Assembly: GCA_018433945.1 (NCBI GenBank)
Contig: JAHDQF010000015.1
Location: 1-64,000 of the forward strand
Direction of reading: 5' to 3'
DNA: 64,000 nucleotides
Origin: Proteiniphilum sp.
Lineage (GTDB): Bacteria; Bacteroidota; Bacteroidia; Bacteroidales; Dysgonomonadaceae
Shown here: positions 18,801 through 25,315 of the stretch, in pieces
Layout: every line of letters starts with the position of its first letter
Position numbering within the stretch: position 1 is the stretch's first letter
Position numbers and translations under genes: made by a program
Notes under the pieces: generated by a model
What the model saw: only the letters and a program-made list of their open reading frames with translations
Database searches by the model: none
Told to the model about the DNA's origin: nothing

Positions 18801-19039
18801 TCGACCGTGCGCTGATGCAGGAGGAACGTTTTCACCTGCTGTCGCGCAAATTCAGTTATGGCAATGAGGTGCCACTCAATCCCGAGCCCAGCAGGAAGAA
18901 CCAGGCGAGGCGCCTTTCCGTAAGAGACAGAGTGAATAATTTCAATGAGATCTCTTTCGGATTTACCGGAGAACAGGCGCGTGATGAGGTGTCACGTTGC
19001 CTGCGTTGCGATGTGAAATGTGAACCCTATCAAATATGA
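15893..19039 (+). CDS. hydB: HydB fused to an NfnB/GltD-like NADPH:FAD oxidoreductase domain, set 1
   Basis: 1048 residues, far longer than a normal HydB (about 600). Residues 20-100 are a thioredoxin-like [2Fe-2S] domain (Cys31, 55, 62, 66). Residues 130-550 are the NuoF-type diaphorase: FMN loop GLRGRGGAGFPTG (192-204), FVCGEETALI, and the [4Fe-4S] ligands Cys484, 487, 490 and 530. The usual C-terminal pair of ferredoxin clusters is absent. From about 565 a GltD/NfnB-type module replaces it: cysteines 573, 577, 616, 620 and 624 for iron-sulfur clusters, FAD loop GAGPAG (675-680), and a second Rossmann loop GAGNVA (805-810) followed by VVYRR, typical of NADPH binding. It could therefore bind both NAD(H) and NADP(H). 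It overlaps hydC and hydA by four bases each. Confidence 0.92.
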   Translation: MRPSDIEQMSLMSQERILPSRPMIMVGMGTCGIGNGAELVYRKLEQQLAVTKTGCLLKQSGCFGFCAEEPLLMLYQPGKPLLVYSRVEEADAVSLVEAISRGEVLREKLLCRIDRWNFLTSHFTFGSGYEEIPHWDEIPFFKGQHKLVLRHAGMIDPEEIADYIAVGGYNALARVLAAYTPEDVIREVKASGLRGRGGAGFPTGVKWEIMQKAVSTEKYLICNADEGDPGAYMNRNEIESDPHMIIEGMLIGGYAMGAGKGIAYVRAEYPLAVKRLRRAIRQAEELGLLGSNILGTGFSFTLDVVEGAGAFVCGEETALIASIEGKAGRPLPRPPYPASRGLYGMPTNINNVETWCNIPLIIEKGNEWFRSIGTEKSPGTKVFSLVGKVKNTGLVEMPLGTRLEQFVFAVGGGTGTSRRVKAVQTGGPSGGCIPLEHFSTPVDYESLATIGAIMGSGGMVVMDQDNCMVDVARYFLEFNAGESCGKCTPCREGSAQALAILTRITRGEGTAPDLTLLEQLSRVMKDSSLCALGQTSPNPIITTLRYFRHEYEEHNREKRCHAGTCESLFLALCENSCPLHMNIPGYIQLIKEERWEDAFELTLRDNPLPGTIGRICHFHCQMRCRREMLDQPVSQGEIHRYLADTIYQLGKEEEIYRRLANEKLPSTGKNIAIVGAGPAGLTAAFYLVRLGHAVTIYDAFPEPGGVLRYGIPQYRLPKEILLKEIELIKRLGVRFRMNRRLGVNFSLEDLKKEFDALYLAIGAWKNVPLHIPGEEATGVHAGTDLLKQIAEGREPAVGQQVVIIGAGNVAVDVARSLLRLGREVTVVYRREKEDMPANAIEIAESEEEQIRYRFLASPAAILTDPSGAVRALRIEKMLPGAIDRTGRRKPMPSGVFEDLDCDTVVLAIGERVDSSLLEASLRLEADGRIAADPLTFRTSDPQIYAGGDALSGPSTAAEAMGMAKRAAAAIDRALMQEERFHLLSRKFSYGNEVPLNPEPSRKNQARRLSVRDRVNNFNEISFGFTGEQARDEVSRCLRCDVKCEPYQI

Positions 19040-20799
19040 CCGCGATGGAAGTTAGGATAAACAATCAGTCTGTGCAGGTGAGCGAGGGGATGACCATCAT
19101 GGAGGCCTGTCGTCTTGCGGGTATCAAGGTGCCCTCATTGTGCTATCTGAAAGATGTCTCGCAACATGCCTCCTGTGGCGTCTGCGTGGTTGAGGTCAAG
19201 GGAGCCCGTTCCCTGATGCGTGCCTGCATTACACACGTGAGCGAGGGGATGGAGATTCTGACCCACAGCCCCCGGGCAGAGGAGGCCCGGAAAATGAATC
19301 TGGAACTGCTGCTGGCCAACCACCCGCAGGAGTGCCTGACCTGTGACCGGAATGGGAGTTGCGAGCTACAGCAGCTGACTTTTGCGCTGGGAATCAGTGA
19401 GCAACGGTTTGTGCGAACCCGCCTGACGCCCTTTGCGAAGGATGAGAGCTCCCTCTCATTGGTGCGCGATCCGGAGAAATGCATCCTCTGCGGACGATGT
19501 GTGGCGGTGTGCACCCATCTGCAACAGGTGAGGGCAATCGAATTTACCGGCAGAGGGTTGAAGACGAAAGTCTCCACTTTCCTCGACAAGGGTCTGGGCG
19601 AGGTGGCCTGCACCAACTGCGGTCAGTGTGCATTGGTCTGTCCCACGGGCGCCATCACCGAGAAGAGTGAGGTGGCAGCCGTGCGGGCGCTGTTGCAACA
19701 ACCTGGCAAGGTGGTCCTGGTGCAGACGGCACCGGCGGTGCGTGTGGGCATCGGAGAGGCGATGGGTATGCCCTATGGCAGCCTGGTGACCGGACAGATG
19801 GTTGCCGGCCTCAGGCGACTCGGCTTCACGAAGGTGTTCGACACCAATTTCGCGGCCGATCTCACCATCGTGGAGGAGGGCAACGAGCTGCTTCGTCGCC
19901 TCCAGACCGGCGGCATACTGCCAATGATCACCTCCTGTTCACCCGGATGGATCAAATTTATCGAACATTTTTATCCCGAGCAGTTGGGACACCTCTCTAC
20001 CTGCAAGTCGCCGCAGCAGATGTTCGGAGCAGTGGCCAAAACCTACTACGCCGAGCAGATGGGGCTGGATCCCCGTGATATCGTGGTGGTCTCGGTGATG
20101 CCCTGCACTGCCAAGAAGTATGAGGCACGTCGTCCCGAGATGGATGGCGCTTTTCAGTACTGGAAAGAACGGTTACAACTCAACGAGGATGAGCACTTCC
20201 CTGATGTGGATTACGCTTTAACCACCCGTGAGCTGGCCCGCATGTTCCGTGCGGCAGGGATCGATTTCACCCATCTGCCGGAGGAGCCGTTCGACAACCC
20301 CCTGGGCGAATCGACCGGGGCCGCGGTGATCTTCGGTAGTTCCGGAGGAGTGATGGAAGCAGCGCTCCGTACAGCCTATGAGCTCTACACCGGTAAAAAA
20401 CCGGACAGCCTCGATTTTCGCTCGGTACGCGGACTGCAAGGCATCAGGGAGTCCGATATCAACCTGAACGGTACCACGATCAGGGTCGCTGTGGCCAACA
20501 CCCTGAAGAATGCAGCGTTGCTGCTCGACCAGATAAAGAACGGCACGTCGCCTTATACCTTTATCGAGGTGATGACCTGTCCGGGCGGGTGCCTGGGCGG
20601 AGGAGGCCAGCCGATTCCCACCAACGCGGAGATACGGGAGAAGAGGGCTGCCTCCATCTACCTGGAGGATGCACACAAGCCAATCCGCCAGTCACATGAA
20701 AACCCAGAAATCATAAAGCTATATAAAGAGTTCCTGAAAGAACCACTGGGAGAGAGATCGCATCACCTCCTGCACACCACCTATCAGCAGAGAGTCTGA
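19036..20799 (+). CDS. hydA: [FeFe]-hydrogenase catalytic subunit HydA, set 1, with altered L1 motif
   Basis: 587 residues. The order is a [2Fe-2S] domain (Cys36, 47, 50, 64), a His-ligated [4Fe-4S] site (His96, Cys100, 103, 109), two [4Fe-4S] clusters (Cys149-159 and Cys192-202), then the H-cluster domain. H-cluster motif L2 is MPCTAKKYE (Cys357) and L3 is EVMTCPGGCLGGGGQP (Cys515, Cys519). L1 reads TSCSPGW (299-305): the second Cys of the usual TSCCPGW is Ser302, whereas the paralogue at 27224-28996 has TSCCPGW. The Ser codon TCA differs from a Cys codon by two bases. An extra segment of about 15 residues follows L2 (FQYWKERLQLNEDEH). It should evolve or oxidise H2 with HydB and HydC of set 1. 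Confidence 0.93.
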   Translation: MTAMEVRINNQSVQVSEGMTIMEACRLAGIKVPSLCYLKDVSQHASCGVCVVEVKGARSLMRACITHVSEGMEILTHSPRAEEARKMNLELLLANHPQECLTCDRNGSCELQQLTFALGISEQRFVRTRLTPFAKDESSLSLVRDPEKCILCGRCVAVCTHLQQVRAIEFTGRGLKTKVSTFLDKGLGEVACTNCGQCALVCPTGAITEKSEVAAVRALLQQPGKVVLVQTAPAVRVGIGEAMGMPYGSLVTGQMVAGLRRLGFTKVFDTNFAADLTIVEEGNELLRRLQTGGILPMITSCSPGWIKFIEHFYPEQLGHLSTCKSPQQMFGAVAKTYYAEQMGLDPRDIVVVSVMPCTAKKYEARRPEMDGAFQYWKERLQLNEDEHFPDVDYALTTRELARMFRAAGIDFTHLPEEPFDNPLGESTGAAVIFGSSGGVMEAALRTAYELYTGKKPDSLDFRSVRGLQGIRESDINLNGTTIRVAVANTLKNAALLLDQIKNGTSPYTFIEVMTCPGGCLGGGGQPIPTNAEIREKRAASIYLEDAHKPIRQSHENPEIIKLYKEFLKEPLGERSHHLLHTTYQQRV

Positions 20800-20836
20800 T
20801 GAATGGCATGAAACAATTCGCAATTTGAGAGAAACA

Positions 20837-21181
20837 ATGAATTTAGATCAACTGAACCAAATCTTTAATGGTACGATTCTCATGGATGGTCATATTCCGG
20901 GCGACTATACAAAGGCTTTTGCATCTGACCTGATGAGTGATGTACTGCGTTTCCGGATGGAAAACACCGTGCTGATAACGGGTCTCTGCACCGTACAGGT
21001 GCTGCGTACAGCCGAGATGTCTAATATCACCTGTATCATCTTTGCCCGCGGGAAAAAGGTCACTCCCGACATGCTGGCGCTGGCGAAGGAGCATCACATC
21101 GCGATCATTGAATCGGAACTGACCCTTTTTGAGATATGCGGGAGGCTCTACCAGGGGGGACTAGAACCGGTGTGCCGATGA
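20837..21181 (+). CDS. DRTGG-domain protein, first copy
   Basis: 114 residues from the ATG at 20837; a TTG four codons upstream also keeps the frame open. It is a single DRTGG-like domain, the small fold found next to HPr kinase and in phosphotransacetylase-associated proteins. Visible landmarks are ILMDGHIPGDY, FASDLMSDVLRF, VLITGLCTVQVLRTAEM and ITCIIFARGKKVTPDMLALA. The domain is thought to bind a small ligand or act in regulation; no catalytic residue is apparent. It follows hydA by 37 bases and overlaps the next gene by ATGA. A paralogue (22973-23323) lies on the other side of the sensory hydrogenase. Confidence 0.8.
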   Translation: MNLDQLNQIFNGTILMDGHIPGDYTKAFASDLMSDVLRFRMENTVLITGLCTVQVLRTAEMSNITCIIFARGKKVTPDMLALAKEHHIAIIESELTLFEICGRLYQGGLEPVCR

Positions 21182-21588
21182 GGATGCATTTCGAAATAGA
21201 AGGCGGTGATTTCACCGCGGCAGGCAGGGCCAGCTCAGAAGTGAAAAAGACGCTGAAACAGTTTAACATCCCGCCAGAGGTGTTGCGTAAGGTAGCTATC
21301 GCACTCTATGAGGCGGAGATGAATGTGGTAGCCCATGCCTGGAGCGGAACAATGGATGCCGATATCCTTCCGGAAGGGATCCATGTTGTGATGGAAGACA
21401 AGGGTCCGGGCATTGAAGATATTGAACGGGCGATGGAGGAGGGTTTCTCCACTGCCACGGAGGAGGTTCGACAGATGGGGTTCGGTGCGGGGATGGGCCT
21501 GCCCAATATAAGGAAGAACAGTGACAGGATGGTGCTCACCTCTACACCCGGTGTGGGGACAAGGCTCGAGATCACTGTGGCATTTTAG
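21178..21588 (+). CDS. RsbW/RsbT-like ATP-binding protein
   Basis: 136 residues from the ATG at 21178, which overlaps the preceding stop (ATGA). The whole protein is a GHKL/HATPase domain of the anti-sigma-factor kinase type: N-box LYEAEMNVVAHAW, G1 MEDKGPGIEDIE, and G2 FGAGMGLPNIRKNSD, ending in STPGVGTRLEITV. Such proteins phosphorylate partner proteins on Ser or Thr rather than on His. No STAS antagonist or sigma factor is nearby, so the partner is unknown; the adjoining DRTGG proteins are candidates by position. Related small HATPase genes accompany sensory [FeFe]-hydrogenases in other anaerobes. Confidence 0.82.
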   Translation: MRMHFEIEGGDFTAAGRASSEVKKTLKQFNIPPEVLRKVAIALYEAEMNVVAHAWSGTMDADILPEGIHVVMEDKGPGIEDIERAMEEGFSTATEEVRQMGFGAGMGLPNIRKNSDRMVLTSTPGVGTRLEITVAF

Positions 21589-21609
21589 GAATCGGTATTC
21601 TATTGAGAA

Positions 21610-22989
21610 ATGGTAAAAGAGAGAGACTACAGACACTCTATAAGGATTGACCGGGACAAATGCATCGGTTGCTCTCATTGCATGCGTGTATGCTCTACGC
21701 AGGCCATTCGCATCGTGGAGGGATATGCATCCATACAGCCGGAGCGGTGCGTAGATTGTGGTGAGTGCTACCGTGTCTGTCCCCAGAGAGCCATTTACGC
21801 ACGTGACGATGGACTCGCCTCCATGCGTGATGATGCATACAGGATTGCACTTGTTCCCTCTGTCTTTATTGGTCAGTTCCCGTCGGACTATTCTGCCACA
21901 GAGGTGCTGGAGGCGGTGAAAACATGTGGCTTTGATGAGATATGTGAAGTGGAGCAGGCGGTCGATTTTATGAAAGAGGCTTACCGGACATATGCCGATA
22001 ATCTGTTTGCACGACCGGTAATCAGCTCCTACTGTCCGGCTGTGGTCCGGCTGATACAGGTGCTCTATCCCTCCCTGACACCACACATCATGCTGCTGAA
22101 GGCACCCCACGACATTGCGGCGCTCTACCTGCGTCTCTCGAAAGAGAGAGAGGGAATTGATCCAGGGAAGATCTTCATTTACTATGTGACCCCTTGTGCC
22201 GCCAAGACCGTGGCTGCCCGTGCGCCGGTGGGTGAAGCCGCCTCACCCATCGACGGTACCATCAATATGAAAGAGGTCTATAACAAGACGTTGGGCACAC
22301 TCCTTGGCAGGAAAGAGAGAAGTGCGCGCAAGAGGATGGCTGATATGACTCCCGACTCGGTCTGCTGGTCTCTCTCGGGCACCGAGAAGCACTATTTCCC
22401 CGGGAGAAGCCTGGCAATCGACGGGATGGAGAACGTGATCGAGTTCCTGGAAAAGCTAGAGTCAGGACATCTGTCCGACATCGATTTTCTGGAGTTGAGA
22501 GCGTGCGATCAGGGGTGCGCAGGTGGCATCCTCTGTCCCGGAAACCGTTTTCTGACCGTAGAGAGACTGGAACAACGACAGAAGAGATTGCAGTTGCTAA
22601 TGGATCAGCGGGGAGGAGGCGTTGAGAACAGGCTGATGGACTATGGCGAGATGCTGCAACCCCTTTCGGGGGTAGAGCCGGTACACCCTCGCGACGGGTT
22701 GCTCCTGGATGAGGACATGGAAAAGGCACTGATCAAACTGCAACGCATCAAGAGGCTGATGACCTACTTCCCCGGATTCGACTGCGGCGCCTGTGGTGCT
22801 CCCACCTGCCGTAGCCTGGCTGAAGATATTGTGCAGGGGAAAGCCAGTATTTCCCACTGTGTTTTCGTACAGCGGGTGATGGAGAAGAATTACAAGCTGA
22901 GTCCCGATCAGGCCTTCGAGGTGATAGAGAAGATAAGGGGCAGGGACAGGCTTAACAAATACAACGATACCAATGAAAACGAACGTTAG
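21610..22989 (+). CDS. hydS: Sensory-type [FeFe]-hydrogenase-like iron-sulfur protein (HydS, group D-like)
   Basis: 459 residues. Two N-terminal [4Fe-4S] clusters (Cys18, 21, 24, 28 and Cys47, 50, 53, 57) precede an H-cluster-type domain in which all three motifs are altered: L1 SSYCPAV (139-145), L2 VTPCAAKT (Cys196) and L3 RACDQGCAGG (Cys299, Cys303). The four cysteines that hold the H-cluster cubane are kept (142, 196, 299, 303), but the proton-transfer Cys is Tyr141 and the L2 Glu is lost. The C-terminus has an RnfB-type cluster site DCGACGAPTC (392, 395, 400) plus Cys417. There is no PAS or kinase domain, so any output must go through the separate small genes around it. This fits a slow sensing hydrogenase, not a bulk catalyst. 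Confidence 0.85.
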   Translation: MVKERDYRHSIRIDRDKCIGCSHCMRVCSTQAIRIVEGYASIQPERCVDCGECYRVCPQRAIYARDDGLASMRDDAYRIALVPSVFIGQFPSDYSATEVLEAVKTCGFDEICEVEQAVDFMKEAYRTYADNLFARPVISSYCPAVVRLIQVLYPSLTPHIMLLKAPHDIAALYLRLSKEREGIDPGKIFIYYVTPCAAKTVAARAPVGEAASPIDGTINMKEVYNKTLGTLLGRKERSARKRMADMTPDSVCWSLSGTEKHYFPGRSLAIDGMENVIEFLEKLESGHLSDIDFLELRACDQGCAGGILCPGNRFLTVERLEQRQKRLQLLMDQRGGGVENRLMDYGEMLQPLSGVEPVHPRDGLLLDEDMEKALIKLQRIKRLMTYFPGFDCGACGAPTCRSLAEDIVQGKASISHCVFVQRVMEKNYKLSPDQAFEVIEKIRGRDRLNKYNDTNENER

Positions 22990-23323
22990 ACAACTTATGC
23001 AGGAGCTCGGTTTCACCTGCCTGGCCGGAGAGGCCTATCTCGACCGGCACACAGAGGGGGCATATCTTTCCGATCTGCTGAGCGATGTGATGGGCAAGGC
23101 CGAGGCCGGGATGCTATGGATCACCGCACAGGTACATCGCAACATTGTGGCGGTGGCCTCGCTCAAAGAGCTGAGTGCCATCATCGTGGTGAACGAGCGT
23201 CAGGTAGAGCCGGAGGTGCTGGCCCATGCCGAAGAGGAAGAGGTGGTGATCCTCTCCTCTGGTAAGCCCGCCTTCGAGACAGCCGGAATGTTGTATAACC
23301 ATTTGAGAGAGGTTGAATGTTGA
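22973..23323 (+). CDS. DRTGG-domain protein, second copy
   Basis: 116 residues; its start overlaps the end of hydS by 17 bases, so translation is probably coupled. The same single-domain fold as the copy at 20837-21181 is seen: EAYLDRHTEGAYLSDLLSDVMG, MLWITAQVHRNIVAVASLKEL, AIIVVNERQVEPEVLAHAEEE and VVILSSGKPAFETAGMLY. The pattern of an invariant (A/Y)LSDL(L/M)SDV helix is shared by the two paralogues, while the rest has diverged, which suggests different partners or ligands. It is the last gene before a 197-base spacer. Confidence 0.8.
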   Translation: MKTNVRQLMQELGFTCLAGEAYLDRHTEGAYLSDLLSDVMGKAEAGMLWITAQVHRNIVAVASLKELSAIIVVNERQVEPEVLAHAEEEEVVILSSGKPAFETAGMLYNHLREVEC

Positions 23324-23520
23324 GAAGTTGATATGATTGAAGTTCGATGTTTAAAAGTTGGTAGGTTGGTAGTTTAGTAGTTTAGTAGGTTAATTTTGAG
23401 GTTCGATGTTCGAGGTGTGGAGCTTAAAGCTCAAGGCCGAATGCTGACCGCTAAAATTCACCAAGAATAAAGAACCTGAAAAGCTTATAGCTAACAGCTT
23501 ATAACTTAGCGCTAAGAATT
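23324..23520. repeat. Repetitive intergenic spacer
   Basis: This 197-base spacer holds no gene. It contains short imperfect repeats: the decamer GTTCGATGTT twice (near 23340 and 23402), overlapping GTAGTTTAGTA units around 23368-23390, and AGCTTATA-type units with dyads between about 23480 and 23515. It is the largest gap in the otherwise tightly packed hydrogenase run, so it may hold an internal promoter or an mRNA processing site. Confidence 0.5.
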
Positions 23521-24279
23521 ATGCCCTGGTACAACGCCGATCTGCATATCCACACCTGTCTGTCGCCCTGCGGCAGCCTGGAGATGAGCCCGCGCCGCAT
23601 TATTGGCCGTGCACGGGAGAGGGGACTGCAACTGATTGCCATTACCGATCATAACAGCACCCGCAATGTGCGGGTATGCATGGAGTGCGGTGCCACTGAG
23701 GGAATCAGTGTGATTCCCGGCTGCGAGGTTAACACACAGGAGGAGGTGCACTGCCTCTGCTATTTCCCCCACATGGAGGCGGTAGAGCTGTTTCAGGATT
23801 ATCTGGAGCGGCAGATCAGCGATATACCCAATGATCCCGAACGCTTCGGTTATCAGGTGGTGGTGGATGCAGATGAGCAGATCATATATGAAGAACCCCG
23901 TTCCCTTTTTACCGGGATCAATGACGGTATTGAGGCGCTTGAAAAGGTGGTGCACCAGCTTGGGGGACTCTTCGTGCCGGCGCATATCGACCGACAGGTG
24001 AATGGAATCATCAGCCAGCTCGGTTTTATCCCCCGTGAATTGATGGTTGATGCCCTGGAGATCTCTCGCCGCACCTCCCCTGCCGCTTTCACCAGCCATT
24101 ACCCGGAGTTGGCGGAGAACTGTTTCCTGCAAAGCTCCGATGCACATTATCCGGAAGATATCGGGTCGGTGCACACCCGTATCCTGATGGATAGCCCGGA
24201 GTGGGATCACTTCAGGAGAGCGATCCTGGTGAAACGAATTGAGACGATGAATGTGCCACCCTTCATGGATGTAAGTTGA
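23521..24279 (+). CDS. PHP-domain phosphoesterase
   Basis: 252 residues of the polymerase-and-histidinol-phosphatase (PHP) fold. Metal-ligand motifs are present: DLHIHTCLSPC (residues 5-15), ITDHNSTRN (Asp/His near 41-42), the Glu in PGCEVNT, HCLCYFP, VPAHIDR and SSDAHYPEDIG near the end. The family hydrolyses phosphoesters, often nucleotides, with a tri-metal site; the substrate here is unknown. It overlaps the following HATPase gene by one base (TGATG). PHP genes recur next to sensory [FeFe]-hydrogenase genes, so it may be the phosphatase arm of the same signalling set (inference). Confidence 0.85.
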   Translation: MPWYNADLHIHTCLSPCGSLEMSPRRIIGRARERGLQLIAITDHNSTRNVRVCMECGATEGISVIPGCEVNTQEEVHCLCYFPHMEAVELFQDYLERQISDIPNDPERFGYQVVVDADEQIIYEEPRSLFTGINDGIEALEKVVHQLGGLFVPAHIDRQVNGIISQLGFIPRELMVDALEISRRTSPAAFTSHYPELAENCFLQSSDAHYPEDIGSVHTRILMDSPEWDHFRRAILVKRIETMNVPPFMDVS

Positions 24280-24842
24280 TGGTCACCCTGGGAATGCATA
24301 TGATTGATATTGTGCAGAACGCCATCCTGGCGCAGGCAGGTCAGATCACGATCACACTGGAGGAGCGGGTTGCTGACGCATTGCTGCTGTTCCGGGTGGA
24401 GGATGACGGCAGCGGCATGGATCACAGAAGCCTGGAGCGGTTAACCGATCCCTTTTTCACCACCCGTACCACACGGAGGATGGGACTGGGCATTCCGTTT
24501 CTGAAGATGACCTGCGAGCAGACCGGCGGCAGCCTACGGGTGACGTCGGCAGAGGGTAAGGGAACCACGGTGGAGGCACTCTTTCGCACTGACACTCCAG
24601 ATTGTCTTCCTCTTGGCGACCTGGAGGGGTCGCTGTTGTTGCTGGTGATGGCCAACCCTGCCATCCGTTTTCGTTTCAACTACCTGGTGGGAAAAGAGGC
24701 ATTCCTGTTCGATACCGATGCACTGAGAGAGCAGGGAATAGACCTGCAACACCCACAGATGCTGATACCGGTGAAAAGCTACATCAGGGAGAACCTGGAG
24801 CTGCTCTGGCGGCAACGAGCGCCGGAAAGCTATCTCTGCTGA
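24279..24842 (+). CDS. Stand-alone histidine-kinase-type ATPase (HATPase_c)
   Basis: 187 residues from the ATG at 24279; TTG one codon upstream is the alternative. Residues 5-110 are a HATPase_c domain with N-box MIDIVQNAI, G1 VEDDGSGMD, F-box DPFFTTR and G2 MGLGIPFLKM, closing with EGKGTTVEALF. There is no DHp domain and no phospho-acceptor His, so it is not a full sensor kinase. The remaining 80 residues (ANPAIRFRFNYLVGKEAF...) are unrecognised. It is a second ATPase in the sensory module and differs from the RsbW-like one by keeping the F-box. Confidence 0.82.
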   Translation: MVTLGMHMIDIVQNAILAQAGQITITLEERVADALLLFRVEDDGSGMDHRSLERLTDPFFTTRTTRRMGLGIPFLKMTCEQTGGSLRVTSAEGKGTTVEALFRTDTPDCLPLGDLEGSLLLLVMANPAIRFRFNYLVGKEAFLFDTDALREQGIDLQHPQMLIPVKSYIRENLELLWRQRAPESYLC

Positions 24843-24887
24843 CACAGGATGATTGATGACCGAATAATAATTTTCTAAATACAGATT

Positions 24888-25295
24888 ATGATGGAACATA
24901 CAATTGGAATCAAAACGCTCGCCGACCTGAAACGAATACAGGAGGAGGTGAGAACACGTATCAGTTTGCGTGACAAGGCGGAGAACCCCGAGTCGTTGGT
25001 ACAAGTGAAGGTTGCGATGGCCACCTGCGGCATCGCCTCGGGTGCCAAAGAGGTGATGGAGTTTTTCGCCCTGGAGCTGGACAAGCGGGGCATCGATGCC
25101 GTCGTGACCCAGACAGGCTGCATGGGTTATTGTTTCGCGGAGCCCACCGTGGAGATCACCCTGCCGGGCAGGGAGCCGATGGTGTTTGGCTACGTGAACC
25201 CGAAGAAAGCAGATGAGATCATTGAACAATACATCAAAAACGGAGAGCTGGTGGATGGCATCATCCCGCAGAACTACAACACAATTGAATCTTAA
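24888..25295 (+). CDS. hydD: Thioredoxin-like [2Fe-2S] subunit HydD, set 2
   Basis: 135 residues with one thioredoxin-like [2Fe-2S] domain: the first ligand is in MATCGIASGAKEV (C-x-I-A-S form), and the others are in TQTGCMGYCFAEP (C-x3-C). It matches the small HydD-type protein found before hydB in many trimeric or tetrameric [FeFe]-hydrogenase operons. It also resembles the N-terminal domain of the two HydB proteins of this island. Its precise role is not established; electron transfer to HydB is likely. It starts the second hydrogenase set, 46 bases after the sensory module. Confidence 0.85.
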   Translation: MMEHTIGIKTLADLKRIQEEVRTRISLRDKAENPESLVQVKVAMATCGIASGAKEVMEFFALELDKRGIDAVVTQTGCMGYCFAEPTVEITLPGREPMVFGYVNPKKADEIIEQYIKNGELVDGIIPQNYNTIES

Positions 25296-25315
25296 ATCAA
25301 CTGAAAACTACTGAT

